The position numbers and the translations under genes are program-made. The notes beneath the pieces were generated by a model. That model was not told the DNA's origin. It was given only the letters and a program-made list of their open reading frames with translations, and did not search any database. 64,000 nt of DNA, taken from contig NZ_JAZHRR010000001.1 in assembly GCF_036924515.1 (NCBI RefSeq), positions 4,063,001-4,127,000 on the forward strand, in the 5' to 3' direction. The number at the start of each line of letters is the position of its first letter. The first letter of the stretch is position 1. This document shows, one piece after another, positions 1 through 8,460 of the stretch. Source of the stretch: Bradyrhizobium sp. AZCC 1610 (GTDB taxonomy: Bacteria; Pseudomonadota; Alphaproteobacteria; Rhizobiales; Xanthobacteraceae).

Positions 1-675
1 TCGGCGATGACCGACGTCATCGAGCGTCACGGCGGATATGTCGACAAATATATCGGCGACTCCATCGTGGCGGTGTTCGGCGCGCCGGCCGACGATCCCG
101 ATCATGCCGCCAATGCGGCGCGCGCCGCGCTGGATTGCTGCACGCAACTGGCCGAACTCAACGCCTCCTCCGCCCTCTTCCAGGAATACAAGCTGGCGCA
201 GCGGATCGGCATCAATTCCGGCGAGGCGCTGGTCGGAAATTTCGGATCGCGGCGGCGCTTCAACTACTCCGTGATGAGCGATGCCGTGAACCTGGCATCG
301 CGGCTGGAGGGCGCCAACAAATTCTACGGCACCACCGTGATCGCTTCCGAAACCACCGTAGCCCTTACCGGCGAGGCCTTCGCCTGGCGCGAGCTCGACG
401 CTATCAGGGTCAAGGGGCGAACCCAGGCACTGAAAATCTACCAATTGCTGGCGCTGTCGGCCGGGCTGACCGCCGCGCAGGAGACATTGATCGCCAATTA
501 TGCCGACGGGCTAGCGCAGTGGCGGGCCCGCGAATTCGAGCGCGCCGCGCAGTATTTCGGCCGTTCGGCCGACATCGACCGGCCAGCGTCGTTGTTTGCC
601 GCGCGGGCCCGGGAATTGGCCCAAAACCCGCCGGGCGAGGACTGGGACCCGATCCGGACGTTGCAGGAAAAATGA
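1..675 (+). CDS. Adenylate/guanylate cyclase, C-terminal part (cut by window edge)
   Basis: This is the catalytic end of a class III nucleotide cyclase, which makes cAMP or cGMP from the NTP. The frame is open to the first base, so the gene begins upstream of the window. Visible motifs are KYIGDSIVAVFGAP, with the metal-binding Asp of the second conserved aspartate region, then RIGINSGEALVGNFGS and a later VNLASRLEGAN segment, which together form most of the cyclase homology domain. About 60 further residues follow the domain. Rhizobial relatives often carry an N-terminal CHASE2 or other sensor, but that part is not visible here. The family call is secure. Substrate (ATP or GTP) and sensor type cannot be judged from this fragment. 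Confidence 0.85.
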   Translation, partial: SAMTDVIERHGGYVDKYIGDSIVAVFGAPADDPDHAANAARAALDCCTQLAELNASSALFQEYKLAQRIGINSGEALVGNFGSRRRFNYSVMSDAVNLASRLEGANKFYGTTVIASETTVALTGEAFAWRELDAIRVKGRTQALKIYQLLALSAGLTAAQETLIANYADGLAQWRAREFERAAQYFGRSADIDRPASLFAARARELAQNPPGEDWDPIRTLQEK

Positions 676-815
676 CGCTCCGATGACCAGCGGTTTACGT
701 TACCGGCGCGAAAGGCCGGTTCGGCCATCTCGACAAGCCCCGGTAAGGTGTATAGACGAGCGCGGCGCAATCCGGCGCCACCCAATCCTGGCGTTACCCA
801 AGAGTTCGTCGTCCG

Positions 816-1595
816 ATGGCCACCCCCAAGCGATACGACCGGATTGCCTTTGTCGCGAGTGCTGGCACCGAGGCGCAGGCTGCGCTGGCGCAGCTCGTCA
901 AGCTCTACGGCAGTCACGATGCCGACGACGCCGACGTCGTGGTGGCGCTCGGCGGCGACGGATTGATGCTGCAGACGCTGCATCGGCATATGCGCTCAGG
1001 CAAGCCGATCTACGGCATGCATCGCGGCACCGTCGGCTTCCTGATGAACGAGTTCACCACGCATGACCTGCATACGCGGCTGGCGGCGGCGCGGGAATCC
1101 CTGATCAATCCGCTCTTGATGCGCGCGACCGACGTGCACGGCGTAGTGCATCTGCATCACGCCATCAACGAAGTCGCGCTGTTTCGCCAAACCAACCAGG
1201 CCGCGCATCTGCGCATCCTGATCGACGAGCACGAGCGGATGGCGGAATTGATCGCCGACGGCATTCTGGTGGCGACGCCGGCCGGCTCCACCGCCTATAA
1301 TCTCTCGGCACAGGGACCGATCCTGCCGATCAACGCCGCGCTGTTGGCGCTGACGCCGATCAGCGCGTTCCGCCCGCGCCGCTGGCGCGGCGCCCTGCTC
1401 CCGAACTCCGCTTTCGTGGTGATCGAGGTGCTGGAGGGCGAAAAGCGTCCGGTCGCGGCCGCCGCCGACCATGACGACGTGCGTGATGTCCGCCGCGTCG
1501 AGGTGCTGTCCGACAAGACGATCTCGATGCGGATGCTGTTCGACCCCGGTCACAGTCTCGAGGAACGCATCCTGCGCGAGCAGTTCGGATACTGA
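816..1595 (+). CDS. nadK: NAD kinase
   Basis: Cytoplasmic enzyme that phosphorylates NAD to NADP. The 259-residue protein has the family signature GGDG at residues 46-49 (in [12 protein letters not shown]), an MNEFTTHDL segment, and the [16 protein letters not shown] motif of the nucleotide-binding domain. Length is normal for alphaproteobacterial NadK. The ATG follows a 140-base spacer after the cyclase gene. No strong Shine-Dalgarno sequence is visible, but the N-terminus [17 protein letters not shown] fits the family start. It is a single-copy housekeeping gene, and its neighbours suggest no functional operon. Confidence 0.93.
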   Translation: MATPKRYDRIAFVASAGTEAQAALAQLVKLYGSHDADDADVVVALGGDGLMLQTLHRHMRSGKPIYGMHRGTVGFLMNEFTTHDLHTRLAAARESLINPLLMRATDVHGVVHLHHAINEVALFRQTNQAAHLRILIDEHERMAELIADGILVATPAGSTAYNLSAQGPILPINAALLALTPISAFRPRRWRGALLPNSAFVVIEVLEGEKRPVAAAADHDDVRDVRRVEVLSDKTISMRMLFDPGHSLEERILREQFGY

Positions 1596-1762
1596 CGCCC
1601 GCCCGGTGACCACCCGGTGATCTTGAACCGGGTTCCTAGCCGGAAAAAAGTGACGCCATAGCTATCCGCACGAGCCCGCCAGGCCGGCTTCGCAACCATT
1701 CCTTAACGAGCGCCGCGATATGGTTAACACCAGTATACCGTTTTGCTTGGCCGGGCCGGACC

Positions 1763-2308
1763 ATGTATCGCATCGACTTCAACAAGCTGCGATTTCTGAT
1801 TTGCGACGACAATCCGCACATGCGCCGCATCTTGCGGACGCTGCTGCATTCGTTCGGCGCGCGCGAGGCGTATGAGGCCGAGGACGGCGCCACTGCGCTG
1901 GAAATGTACAGCCACTACGTGCCCGATATCGTCATCACCGACTGGTCGATGCCGATCTTCGACGGTCTCGAGCTGGCGCAGATGATCCGTCAGCCGGAAT
2001 CGAAGGGCAATCCCTACGCGCCGATCATCATGCTGACCGGGCATTCGGAGAAACGCCGCGTGACCGTCGCACGCGATGCCGGCGTCACCGAATTTTTGGC
2101 GAAGCCAATTTCGGCCAAGGGCCTCTACCAGCGCATTCTCAATGTCGTCGCCAACCCGCGCCCCTTCATCAAGACCAAGACCTATTTCGGCCCCGACCGC
2201 CGGCGCAATACCAACAACGCTTATATCGGCCCCGAGCGCCGCGTTGGTGGCGAGGTGGAAGTCATGCAACAGCCGTCGCTGCTCGACAAGGCGCGTTCGG
2301 CCGTCTAG
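1763..2308 (+). CDS. Response regulator, single receiver domain with basic tail
   Basis: Receiver protein of a phosphorelay. It has the acidic pair D15/D16 (LICDDNPHM), the phosphoacceptor D60 (VITDWSMP), T92 (MLTGHS) and K114 (FLAKPIS). The receiver occupies about residues 8-130. The roughly 50-residue tail carries two FGPDRRR/IGPERR-type motifs and no DNA-binding domain, so it probably acts by protein contact, as CheY-like proteins do. The Hpt gene begins 21 bases downstream on the same strand, so the two are likely cotranscribed and may exchange phosphate. The start ATG gives the family-typical N-terminus MYRIDFNKLRFLICDD. Confidence 0.88.
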   Translation: MYRIDFNKLRFLICDDNPHMRRILRTLLHSFGAREAYEAEDGATALEMYSHYVPDIVITDWSMPIFDGLELAQMIRQPESKGNPYAPIIMLTGHSEKRRVTVARDAGVTEFLAKPISAKGLYQRILNVVANPRPFIKTKTYFGPDRRRNTNNAYIGPERRVGGEVEVMQQPSLLDKARSAV

Positions 2309-2329
2309 CGCCGGCCTGGAGAGACCATC

Positions 2330-2908
2330 ATGACGAAACAAAAGCCCGGGACGATACAGGTCAAGTCGTTTGGCGATCACCACGTGATCACGCAGCCCAA
2401 TCCCCTGCGCAAGGTATTGCTGCGCGTTCCCGAATCCGACCTCGACGATCCCGTCGGGCGCGCGGAAAAGGCGCTCGCTGGACTGTCCGGCGAGTTCAAG
2501 AACTGGATGACGATCGAGGTCGACCGGCTCTCGGCGGCGCATGCGGCCGTTCTCCGCAACGGCTTCACCACCGACAACCGCGAAGAGCTGTTTCGCGCCG
2601 CCCATGACATCAAGGGCGACGCCGCCACGTTCGGCTTTCCGTCCGCGGGAGCTGCCGCAGAAAGCCTTTGCCGCATCATCGAACACGCGCCCGACCTCGA
2701 TCTGGTCCCGCCGGACCTGATCACCCACCACATCAACGCCATTCAGGCAATCGTGCGCGAACGCACCAAGCTCGACACCGCCACGATGGCCAGCGCGCTC
2801 AGCAAGCAGCTCCGCGGGGTCGCGGACGAATTCCTGCTCAAGGTCAACCGCGACCGCCCCGAACATCTCGAAGCGATCCTGGCGCCGAGCATCGTTCCGG
2901 CGGAGTAA
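2330..2908 (+). CDS. Hpt-domain phosphotransfer protein
   Basis: Histidine phosphotransfer protein of 192 residues. The Hpt motif is at about residues 88-102 (LFRAAHDIKGDAATFG), with H92 the expected phosphorylated histidine, and is followed by a helix rich in small residues. The first 45 residues are a variable arm, and the C-terminal 80 residues are helical with no further recognised domain. The start ATG follows a GGAGAGACC ribosome-binding stretch just after the receiver gene ends, so the two genes form a small operon. The expected partner is the neighbouring receiver protein. The sensor kinase is not in the window. Confidence 0.85.
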   Translation: MTKQKPGTIQVKSFGDHHVITQPNPLRKVLLRVPESDLDDPVGRAEKALAGLSGEFKNWMTIEVDRLSAAHAAVLRNGFTTDNREELFRAAHDIKGDAATFGFPSAGAAAESLCRIIEHAPDLDLVPPDLITHHINAIQAIVRERTKLDTATMASALSKQLRGVADEFLLKVNRDRPEHLEAILAPSIVPAE

Positions 2909-2925
2909 GCTTCGCCGCTCTCTCG

Positions 2926-3060
2926 TTGTCGTCCCTGCGAACGCAGGGACCCATAACCACAGTTGTTCGTGGTTGAGCGAAAGCCGCCGACCAGCATTTT
3001 TCAATGGATAAGCCGTGGCGTATGGGTCCCTGCGTTCGCATGCGTTCGCAGGGACGACAG
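2926..3060. repeat. Palindromic intergenic repeat
   Basis: Two inverted copies of a GTCCCTGCGAACGCAGGGAC-type module flank about 60 bases. The outer arms can pair across the element. The right copy contains a perfect tandem duplication of TGCGTTCGCA. It lies between two convergent genes and resembles the small palindromic elements scattered through Bradyrhizobium genomes. Confidence 0.7.
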
Positions 3061-3081
3061 CCGATGTGTTGCAACGGCCGC

Positions 3082-4257
3082 TTACGCCGCGATCAGATCG
3101 CGCTCGGGCGGCACGTGCGCTTCGTCGGCGACCAGTTCCTCGCAGAACATGCGGGCTTCTTCGCGCGCGGACTCGGTCGCGAAGCGCCGGAGCAGGATCA
3201 ACAGCGGCTCGGCGGCCTTGCGGTCGGTCGCGCAATGGGTCAGCACGCGCTCGACCATGCGGCGGCGCAGTCTCGCCGCTCCGCCGATCGTATCGACATA
3301 GCCGGTTTCATGGCTGACCTCGAGCGCCACACGAAACGCCGCGAAGGTCGATTCGGGAAGGCCTGCGCGGATCAAGAGCGCCTGCAGACTGGCGCCGCCG
3401 CGGTCGTGCAGCAGCGCCGTCACGCGGGCCGGCGGCAGATCGGCCAGTTCGGCGAGCGCGGAATCGAACAGCTCGATATTGCCCGACAGCAACGCGCGCA
3501 GAATCAGACCTGCGGTCAATTGCCCGGTGGCGCGCAGGTGCCGAACCAGGCCCTGCATGTCCTCGCCGCGCGAACGCGCCGCGATGTTCACGGCCGAGCG
3601 CTCGCGCGCTTCGCTCGCAAGCCGCCCTGCCCGGTCGGCGCTCAGCCAGTTACGCGCGACGACGAACTGCGCCAGCGTATCGGAGAGCTTGGCGACCAGC
3701 GCGACGCGCGTGGCGGCGGGAAGACCTTCGAGCACCAGCATCGATTCCCTGATAGCGGCGAGATGGCCGTGACGTTCGACGATGCGGTCCCAGGAAAACG
3801 GCGCCAGCTCGGCGTAGGCGTTTTCGATCAGTTCGAGCGCTGCGGCCGCCGAGCCGACTTCGGCAATCGCGGCGGAGACCGAGGGCGGCAGGTTGATGCG
3901 GCGCGCAATGGCGCATTGCATGTCGCTGTTGCCGGTCGCGACGATGTCGACGAGGTCTGCATCGATCAGAAGCGGTGAATGTTCGAGCACCGGCAGCGCG
4001 ATCGAGGGCTGGTCGAGCGAGAGCGCCTGTACGATCGCAGCCGGCGCGTCCGAGCTGCGCGAAAATACTTCCGCCATGGCCTGGCGGACCAGCGGCGATG
4101 GATCGTCGAGCAGCATCAGCAGCGCGCCCTCGGCGGCGATGCGATCGTCCTCGGTGAGATCTGAAATCAACCAGGCCCGCGCCAAAGCCCGCGTCGCCTC
4201 TGCCCGCTCGCCTGCCGGAGCGGTACGAATCCAACTGATGAACTGCCGAACGATCAT
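3082..4257 (-). CDS. DUF2336 domain-containing protein
   Basis: Protein of 391 residues made almost wholly of short amphipathic helices in HEAT-like pairs, as expected for DUF2336, an alphaproteobacterial family of unknown biochemical role. The N-terminus MIVRQFISWIRTAPAGERAE and the segment DDPSPLVRQAMAEVFSRS are typical. The frame could extend 15 codons upstream, but that extension looks non-coding and the internal ATG at 4257 fits the family start. It is convergent with the Hpt gene, across a palindromic repeat. No catalytic residues can be assigned. Confidence 0.75.
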   Translation of the reverse strand: MIVRQFISWIRTAPAGERAEATRALARAWLISDLTEDDRIAAEGALLMLLDDPSPLVRQAMAEVFSRSSDAPAAIVQALSLDQPSIALPVLEHSPLLIDADLVDIVATGNSDMQCAIARRINLPPSVSAAIAEVGSAAAALELIENAYAELAPFSWDRIVERHGHLAAIRESMLVLEGLPAATRVALVAKLSDTLAQFVVARNWLSADRAGRLASEARERSAVNIAARSRGEDMQGLVRHLRATGQLTAGLILRALLSGNIELFDSALAELADLPPARVTALLHDRGGASLQALLIRAGLPESTFAAFRVALEVSHETGYVDTIGGAARLRRRMVERVLTHCATDRKAAEPLLILLRRFATESAREEARMFCEELVADEAHVPPERDLIAA

Positions 4258-4395
4258 GGTCCTGGCTACGCAACGTGAGACGACACCGTGACGCGGTGCC
4301 ACTATTAGAAAAAATAAACCATGACGCTTAACAAAGGGTTCACCATAAACGGCTGGTTTTATTGACGTTTTGTTAACGGTGCGAAGCCGGACTCT

Positions 4396-4499
4396 CTACT
4401 CCTCATCCTGAGGAGCGCGGAACGCGCGTCTCGAATGAAGGCCCGGATGGGGCCACATGGTTCGAGACGGCTAACGTGCCTCCTCACCGTGAGGGTCAG
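4396..4499. repeat. CCTCATCCTGAGGAG-type palindromic repeat
   Basis: The element begins CTCCTCATCCTGAGGAGCGC, continues through a GCGCGTCTCGAATGAAGGCC core and ends with TTCGAGACGGC...CTCCTCACCGTGAGGGTC. The ends are mutually inverted and each is itself a small hairpin. This is a widespread intergenic repeat in Bradyrhizobium and Rhodopseudomonas. It encodes nothing. Confidence 0.75.
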
Positions 4500-4540
4500 C
4501 GGCCGAACATGCCGCTGCAATGCTAGTCACACGCTTTATT

Positions 4541-4569
4541 TGAAGGTTCGAAATCCTGTCGGGCGTCCA
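4541..4569 (+). other. tRNA 3'-end-like remnant (possible att scar)
   Basis: The sequence GAAGGTTCGAAATCCTGTC followed by GGGCGTCCA resembles a T-arm and acceptor 3' strand ending in CCA, close to what a tRNA-Arg of this group would have. One extra A sits in the T-loop and no 5' half of a tRNA lies upstream. It could be a decayed attachment site left by an element that integrated in a tRNA gene, or chance similarity. Confidence 0.3.
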
Positions 4570-4765
4570 GGTGCCTTGCGGAACCGGTAGTGCTCTGGAA
4601 ACTTCCGCTTTCGGGGCGAAGCGCACATGGGTTGATCTGCTGTCGGCTCAACCCGGTTGCGACACCCCCCTTCCCGCACTCATCGGGTGAAATGACTTCC
4701 GTTGTTGGCGCCGCAATAGCAACGGCCTAACCTCGCAGGCATCCAGCGTATCAAGGAAGGACACT

Positions 4766-5212
4766 GTGGTGATGTCGCGCTCGCTGAAAACAGGCAATCT
4801 TACCGGGTCTGTACTTGTGGTCATGGACCCTAACTATGGAGAACGGCTCCGGCAGATGTGGCAGTCCGGAAGGCCTGCGTGGATTGCGATGAGTCCAATA
4901 AACGAGCCGACGGTTCGTTCGTTGTGGACCTCTCATCCGGACACCGATTACTTGACCGGGATTACCGCGTTCAACTTTGATCCTGATGCGCTTCCGGAGA
5001 ACAGCTTCTTAAACTATCTGGGTACAATCGACCTTCATCATGGTCCCTACTCAAGCGAGACCTCCTACACGGCTCTCGAGGTGATTGGAGCGCGACTAGC
5101 AATCGATGTGCGGGAGGCTCTGGGTGAACTAGGGTTCGATGAATTCGTCGAACACCCGGATGGGTTCAGCGCCCGACGCAGCACGGAAGAAGCCGCGAAG
5201 GTGCGCGGTTAG
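4766..5212 (+). CDS. Orphan protein of unknown function
   Basis: A 148-residue protein that I do not recognise. It is soluble, with no signal peptide or membrane segment, rich in acidic and aromatic residues, and has a HPDTDYLTGITAFNFD segment in the middle. A strong AAGGAAGG ribosome-binding site precedes three consecutive in-frame starts, GTG, GTG and ATG (4766, 4769, 4772), and the last may be the true one. Codon use and GC are lower than in neighbouring genes, and it stands alone in a gene-poor stretch beside a repeat and a tRNA-like fragment. It may be cargo of a vanished island. The coding call is supported by the ribosome-binding site and frame length. Confidence 0.6.
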   Translation: MVMSRSLKTGNLTGSVLVVMDPNYGERLRQMWQSGRPAWIAMSPINEPTVRSLWTSHPDTDYLTGITAFNFDPDALPENSFLNYLGTIDLHHGPYSSETSYTALEVIGARLAIDVREALGELGFDEFVEHPDGFSARRSTEEAAKVRG

Positions 5213-5617
5213 CCTGAAGTTTTCGGTCGGAATACGCGAAAGGTGAATCTCTTGAGTCACTTGAGGCGCAATTCGCTTTCGAAAAGTGTCCATGTGATTG
5301 GCCACGCCGATGTTCACAAATCATCGAACTTGTGATTCGATTCGGATCTCGGCCGCGGCGAGCTACGTGTCCAGTAGCGAAAAAGGCGATCATCGAGAAA
5401 CGAGAGTCGGATCAGGCGATTGCTCGCCTCGCCAGCGCAAACTTCGGGTTAGCCTGCCATCGATTTTGCTCGCCCTTTCCGACGAAGTGATCGGATAGTG
5501 GGCCATGTCCGTTCATGGCACATCGCGAAATTTTGCTGCAACGCAAAGCTCGGTCGCTGTCGGGTAAGGCGGACATAGACCAAACCGCATTCCATTCAAT
5601 TTGGCTGAGGCTACCGG
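5213..5617. other. Intergenic stretch with no gene seen
   Basis: About 400 bases lacking a credible coding frame. Short frames exist on both strands but have no ribosome-binding site or recognisable product. Near 5505-5580 the sequence TGTCCGTTCATGGCACATCG and a later GGCGGACATAG resemble dispersed intergenic sequence of rhizobia. It may be decayed DNA from the same event that brought the orphan gene upstream. Confidence 0.45.
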
Positions 5618-6679
5618 CTAGCTGCTAAACGTGCCGCTGCGGTCGCTGAAGAGATCGAGCCGGCCAGGTGCGCGGACTTCGGGCTTGTGTCCCGACAATA
5701 CAGTGCTCGCTGAGGCAACTGAGGTTACTGACGCAACCGAGGTTGTTGGCGCAACCGAGGTCAGCGACGAATTACTGCCCCACAATTCCTGCACCGCCGG
5801 CGAGATCGGCTGCGTGCGTTCGCCGGCCTGGAATAGCGAGCGGAAGATCGGCTCCGATGACGCAGCGGCAGTCTGCGACGTTGCCGCAACCGGCGTCACC
5901 GCGCGCTGATCCGGGAAGCTCGAGAGATAGGCGGCGTTGTCGATCGCCGTCGTCGCCGGCGCGGCGCTCGCGACGTTGATGCGCCTCGGCAGATCGCCGC
6001 CGACAGCCGCCATCGCCGTGCGCGTCACCGGCGAGTTGGCGGCGGCCGCGTAGCGCGTGCTCAGTACCGAATAGACCTGCGAGACGCTGCGTGCCTGCCC
6101 CGAGCGATCATAGAAGATCGACTGGTTGGCCGCCGCCGCGTTCGGAAACATCCGCGCGGCGGACACATTCGGATTGTCCTCGGCGTTCTGGATCAGCTTG
6201 CCGGCGCCGCCGACGCCCATGAAATGCGCCATATAGAGTTCGGCGTCGGTCGGGCGGCGGCCGATCTTGCCGGTCAATTTGAAACTGTTGGACTGGGTCA
6301 GCACCGCCGCCATCGACGAGGCGGCATCCGGATCGTTGCGCAGCTTCATGATCGCCGCGCGCGCATCGGGATCGCTGACTGAATAGCTGCCGGATGGATT
6401 TCGGGTGATGGCGTCGGCATATTTGCCGTAGCCGAGATGGGCGCCCGCTTCCTTCACGGTGCCGAGCCAGGTCTGGTCGATGAATTGAAACAGCCCGCGC
6501 GCCGACGAGGTAGCGGCGGCCGCCTTCGGGTTGAAATTCGATTCCATCTTCGCGGTGGCGAGCAGATATTCGAAGCTGGCGCCGGTGGTCGAGGCAGCCT
6601 GCCTGATCGAACCCGCGATCTTCACGCGCGTGGGATCGACACCTGCCGCAGCCATGGCGCTTGTTGTGTCGACCGACAT
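5618..6679 (-). CDS. Lytic transglycosylase domain protein
   Basis: An enzyme expected to cleave peptidoglycan between MurNAc and GlcNAc. The SLT domain covers about residues 18-165. E46 in TAKMESNFNPKA is the catalytic glutamate, followed by SSARGLFQFIDQTWL and, later, AELYMAHFMGVGGA. There is no signal peptide: the N-terminus MSVDTTSAMAAAGVDPTRV is polar, as in transglycosylases exported by a flagellar or other dedicated route. The C-terminal half is Ala/Ser/Thr-rich and disordered, and ends in a short VASVTSVAS-type repeat coded by near-identical 15-24-base units. Size is 353 residues. It is divergent from the methyltransferase gene downstream. Confidence 0.82.
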   Translation of the reverse strand: MSVDTTSAMAAAGVDPTRVKIAGSIRQAASTTGASFEYLLATAKMESNFNPKAAAATSSARGLFQFIDQTWLGTVKEAGAHLGYGKYADAITRNPSGSYSVSDPDARAAIMKLRNDPDAASSMAAVLTQSNSFKLTGKIGRRPTDAELYMAHFMGVGGAGKLIQNAEDNPNVSAARMFPNAAAANQSIFYDRSGQARSVSQVYSVLSTRYAAAANSPVTRTAMAAVGGDLPRRINVASAAPATTAIDNAAYLSSFPDQRAVTPVAATSQTAAASSEPIFRSLFQAGERTQPISPAVQELWGSNSSLTSVAPTTSVASVTSVASASTVLSGHKPEVRAPGRLDLFSDRSGTFSS

Positions 6680-6824
6680 GTTTCTGGTGCCCCGCTCCTC
6701 GCGAAACGACCGCGCGGCCTCTCAAGGCCCTGGCAATCAGCGCCTATCCGGGTCGAGACTGCCGCAATTATGGTTAATGGTGAGTTAAAATGCCGCACTT
6801 CCAGCATGAAACAGGATGAACATT

Positions 6825-6840
6825 TCGGTCGTTCGACCGA
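6825..6840. promoter_or_regulatory. Inverted repeat, candidate TetR-family operator
   Basis: TCGGTCG-TT-CGACCGA is a perfect 7-bp inverted repeat, with a TATATGAT candidate -10 element 4 bases downstream. Its size suits a TetR dimer, and a TetR regulator is encoded two genes along the same strand. It lies about 110 bases before the methyltransferase start. The operator role is inferred from position and symmetry. Confidence 0.4.
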
Positions 6841-6952
6841 CTGATATATGATGACGACATTTTGGTCGGCTCGCAAACGAGGAGAAATCCGGGAACCGCA
6901 ACCGTCACCACGGACAGCGCATGGGGCTTTCGTTCCCAGAGAGGATCAAGAC

Positions 6953-7738
6953 ATGACAGAGCATGCACTCCACTCTTCTTCCGCAAAGAGCATAACCGGC
7001 GGCTTGATGGCCGTGCTGTACGGCACGCTCACTTACGTGCTGTTCCTCGGTACATTTCTCTATGCGATAGCCTTTGTGGCCAACTTGCCGGTCCCGAAGA
7101 CCATTGACAGCGGCCCCTCCGGACCACTCGTTCCCTCACTGCTCATCAACGTTCTCCTGCTTGGCGTGTTTGCAATCCAGCACAGCGTGATGGCGCGTCC
7201 CGCGTTCAAGCGCTGGTGGACAAGAATCGTACTGCCATCGGTCGAGCGTACGACCTACGTGCTGCTTGCCAGCCTCGCATTGCTCCTGCTCTACTGGCAA
7301 TGGCGGCCGATGACAGGCATCATCTGGTCGGCGAGCGATCCGGTTGCGGCAATTGTCCTTCAGACGATTTCCTGGATCGGCTGGACGGTGGTGCTCGCCA
7401 GCACCTTCATGATCAACCATTTCGAGCTGTTCGGCTTGCGTCAGGTGCTGGCGCGTCTTCTCGGGCGCGAGTTGCCTCCGGCCGAGTTCAAAACGCAGAT
7501 GCTTTACAAGGTCGTTCGGCATCCGCTCTATCTCGGCTTCTTGCTTGCGTTCTGGGCGACGCCGACGATGACGGTCGGTCATCTGGTGTTCGCCATCGCC
7601 ACCACCGGCTACATCCTGATCGGCATATGGCTGGAGGAGCGCGACCTGATCGCGCTGTTCGGCGACCAGTACCGGCGCTACCGGCAGCAGGTATCCATGC
7701 TGATTCCGCTGCCACGACATAAGGCGAAGGTGGGGTGA
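6953..7738 (+). CDS. mddA: Methanethiol S-methyltransferase-like membrane protein (NnrU/ICMT family)
   Basis: A 261-residue integral membrane protein with five or six hydrophobic segments. The C-terminal third has the isoprenylcysteine-methyltransferase-like pattern of MddA: KVVRHPLYLGFLLAFWATP, then EERDLIALFGDQYRRYR. MddA methylates methanethiol to dimethyl sulfide with S-adenosylmethionine, and MddA homologues are known in Bradyrhizobium. The start ATG at 6953 follows AGAGAGG; an in-frame upstream extension of 35 codons looks non-coding. A TetR regulator and a hydrolase-glycosyltransferase fusion follow on the same strand. Substrate is inferred from the family; other small thiols or lipids remain possible. 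Confidence 0.72.
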   Translation: MTEHALHSSSAKSITGGLMAVLYGTLTYVLFLGTFLYAIAFVANLPVPKTIDSGPSGPLVPSLLINVLLLGVFAIQHSVMARPAFKRWWTRIVLPSVERTTYVLLASLALLLLYWQWRPMTGIIWSASDPVAAIVLQTISWIGWTVVLASTFMINHFELFGLRQVLARLLGRELPPAEFKTQMLYKVVRHPLYLGFLLAFWATPTMTVGHLVFAIATTGYILIGIWLEERDLIALFGDQYRRYRQQVSMLIPLPRHKAKVG

Positions 7739-7759
7739 CATGCATTCGGTTGTTTCATG

Positions 7760-7780
7760 GTGCCCGGCTGCGCCGGGCAC
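7760..7780 (+). terminator. Perfect stem-loop between methyltransferase and TetR genes
   Basis: GTGCCCGGC-TGC-GCCGGGCAC is a 9-bp perfect stem with a 3-base loop, 22 bases after the methyltransferase stop. Only a short TATTT follows, so termination would be weak. It may attenuate read-through into the regulator gene. Confidence 0.4.
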
Positions 7781-7838
7781 TATTTCGACCGGATTTCATG
7801 TAGCGTCTTGGCGTACTTTCATCGCATCACGAGGCACC

Positions 7839-8456
7839 ATGGCGCGCGCGGCAGTGAAGAAGATTGAGACCAGCACCAGCTTGCTCGAAGCTGCCAAGAA
7901 GGTGTTGCGTCGCTCCGGCTATGCCGGACTGTCGACCCGTGAAGTCGCTGCAGAGGCGGCCATGCCCTTGAGCCAGATTCATTATCACTTCGGCTCCAAG
8001 CAGAACCTGGTCCTCCAGCTGTTCGAATATCTCAATGCCCAACTTCTGGACCGGCAGAACAGATTGTTCGGAGACCCATCCCTAAAACTGTCCGAGCAGT
8101 GGGACCGCGCCTGCGACTACCTGGATGAGGACATTGCCTCAGGCTACGTGCGGGTGCTGCAGGAGCTGATCGCCGTGAGCTGGCATGACGCGGAAGTAGC
8201 CAAGGTGATCCGCGCCGGCATCATGGGTTGGGTCGATCTGATCGTGGGCCTGGCCAAAGCCGCTGAACAGAAGATCGGCCCGCTCGGCCCCTTCTCGGCG
8301 GAGGAAGTCGGCGCGATCGCCGCCTGCAGCTTCATCGGAGGCGAAAGCCTGTTCCTGCTCGGCCTGGAAAAGAAGGGCTCGCCGATACGGGCGTCGCTTC
8401 GTCGCGTCGGCGACCTCATCCGGATTGCAGAAGGATCCTCACCAGACAAGAGGTGA
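7839..8456 (+). CDS. TetR/AcrR family transcriptional regulator
   Basis: A 205-residue dimeric repressor type. The N-terminal helix-turn-helix spans about residues 12-58, with the family-typical LSTREVAAEAAMPLSQIHYH and FGSKQNLVLQLFEYL segments. The remainder is the helical ligand-binding and dimer domain. The ATG at 7839 follows GAGG; a further 33 codons upstream are open but cross the stem-loop and look non-coding. The stop codon is 4 bases before the fusion-protein start, so these two genes are translationally close. By position it probably controls the downstream fusion gene and perhaps the methyltransferase. Its ligand is unknown. Confidence 0.85.
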   Translation: MARAAVKKIETSTSLLEAAKKVLRRSGYAGLSTREVAAEAAMPLSQIHYHFGSKQNLVLQLFEYLNAQLLDRQNRLFGDPSLKLSEQWDRACDYLDEDIASGYVRVLQELIAVSWHDAEVAKVIRAGIMGWVDLIVGLAKAAEQKIGPLGPFSAEEVGAIAACSFIGGESLFLLGLEKKGSPIRASLRRVGDLIRIAEGSSPDKR

Positions 8457-8460
8457 TGCC

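Larger units (their letters stand above)
4258..4765. other. Intergenic stretch: repeat and tRNA-like fragment, no gene seen
   Basis: About 500 bases with no convincing reading frame. It holds a CCTCATCCTGAGGAG repeat element and, 40 bases further on, a fragment resembling the 3' end of a tRNA. The final 70 bases carry the ribosome-binding site of the next gene. Base composition falls compared with the flanking housekeeping genes. Confidence 0.6.

Noticed and set aside
1724..3235. A 503-codon antisense frame over the receiver and Hpt genes
   Set aside because: It runs opposite two well-supported genes with clear domains, has no recognisable domain of its own and crosses a repeat element.
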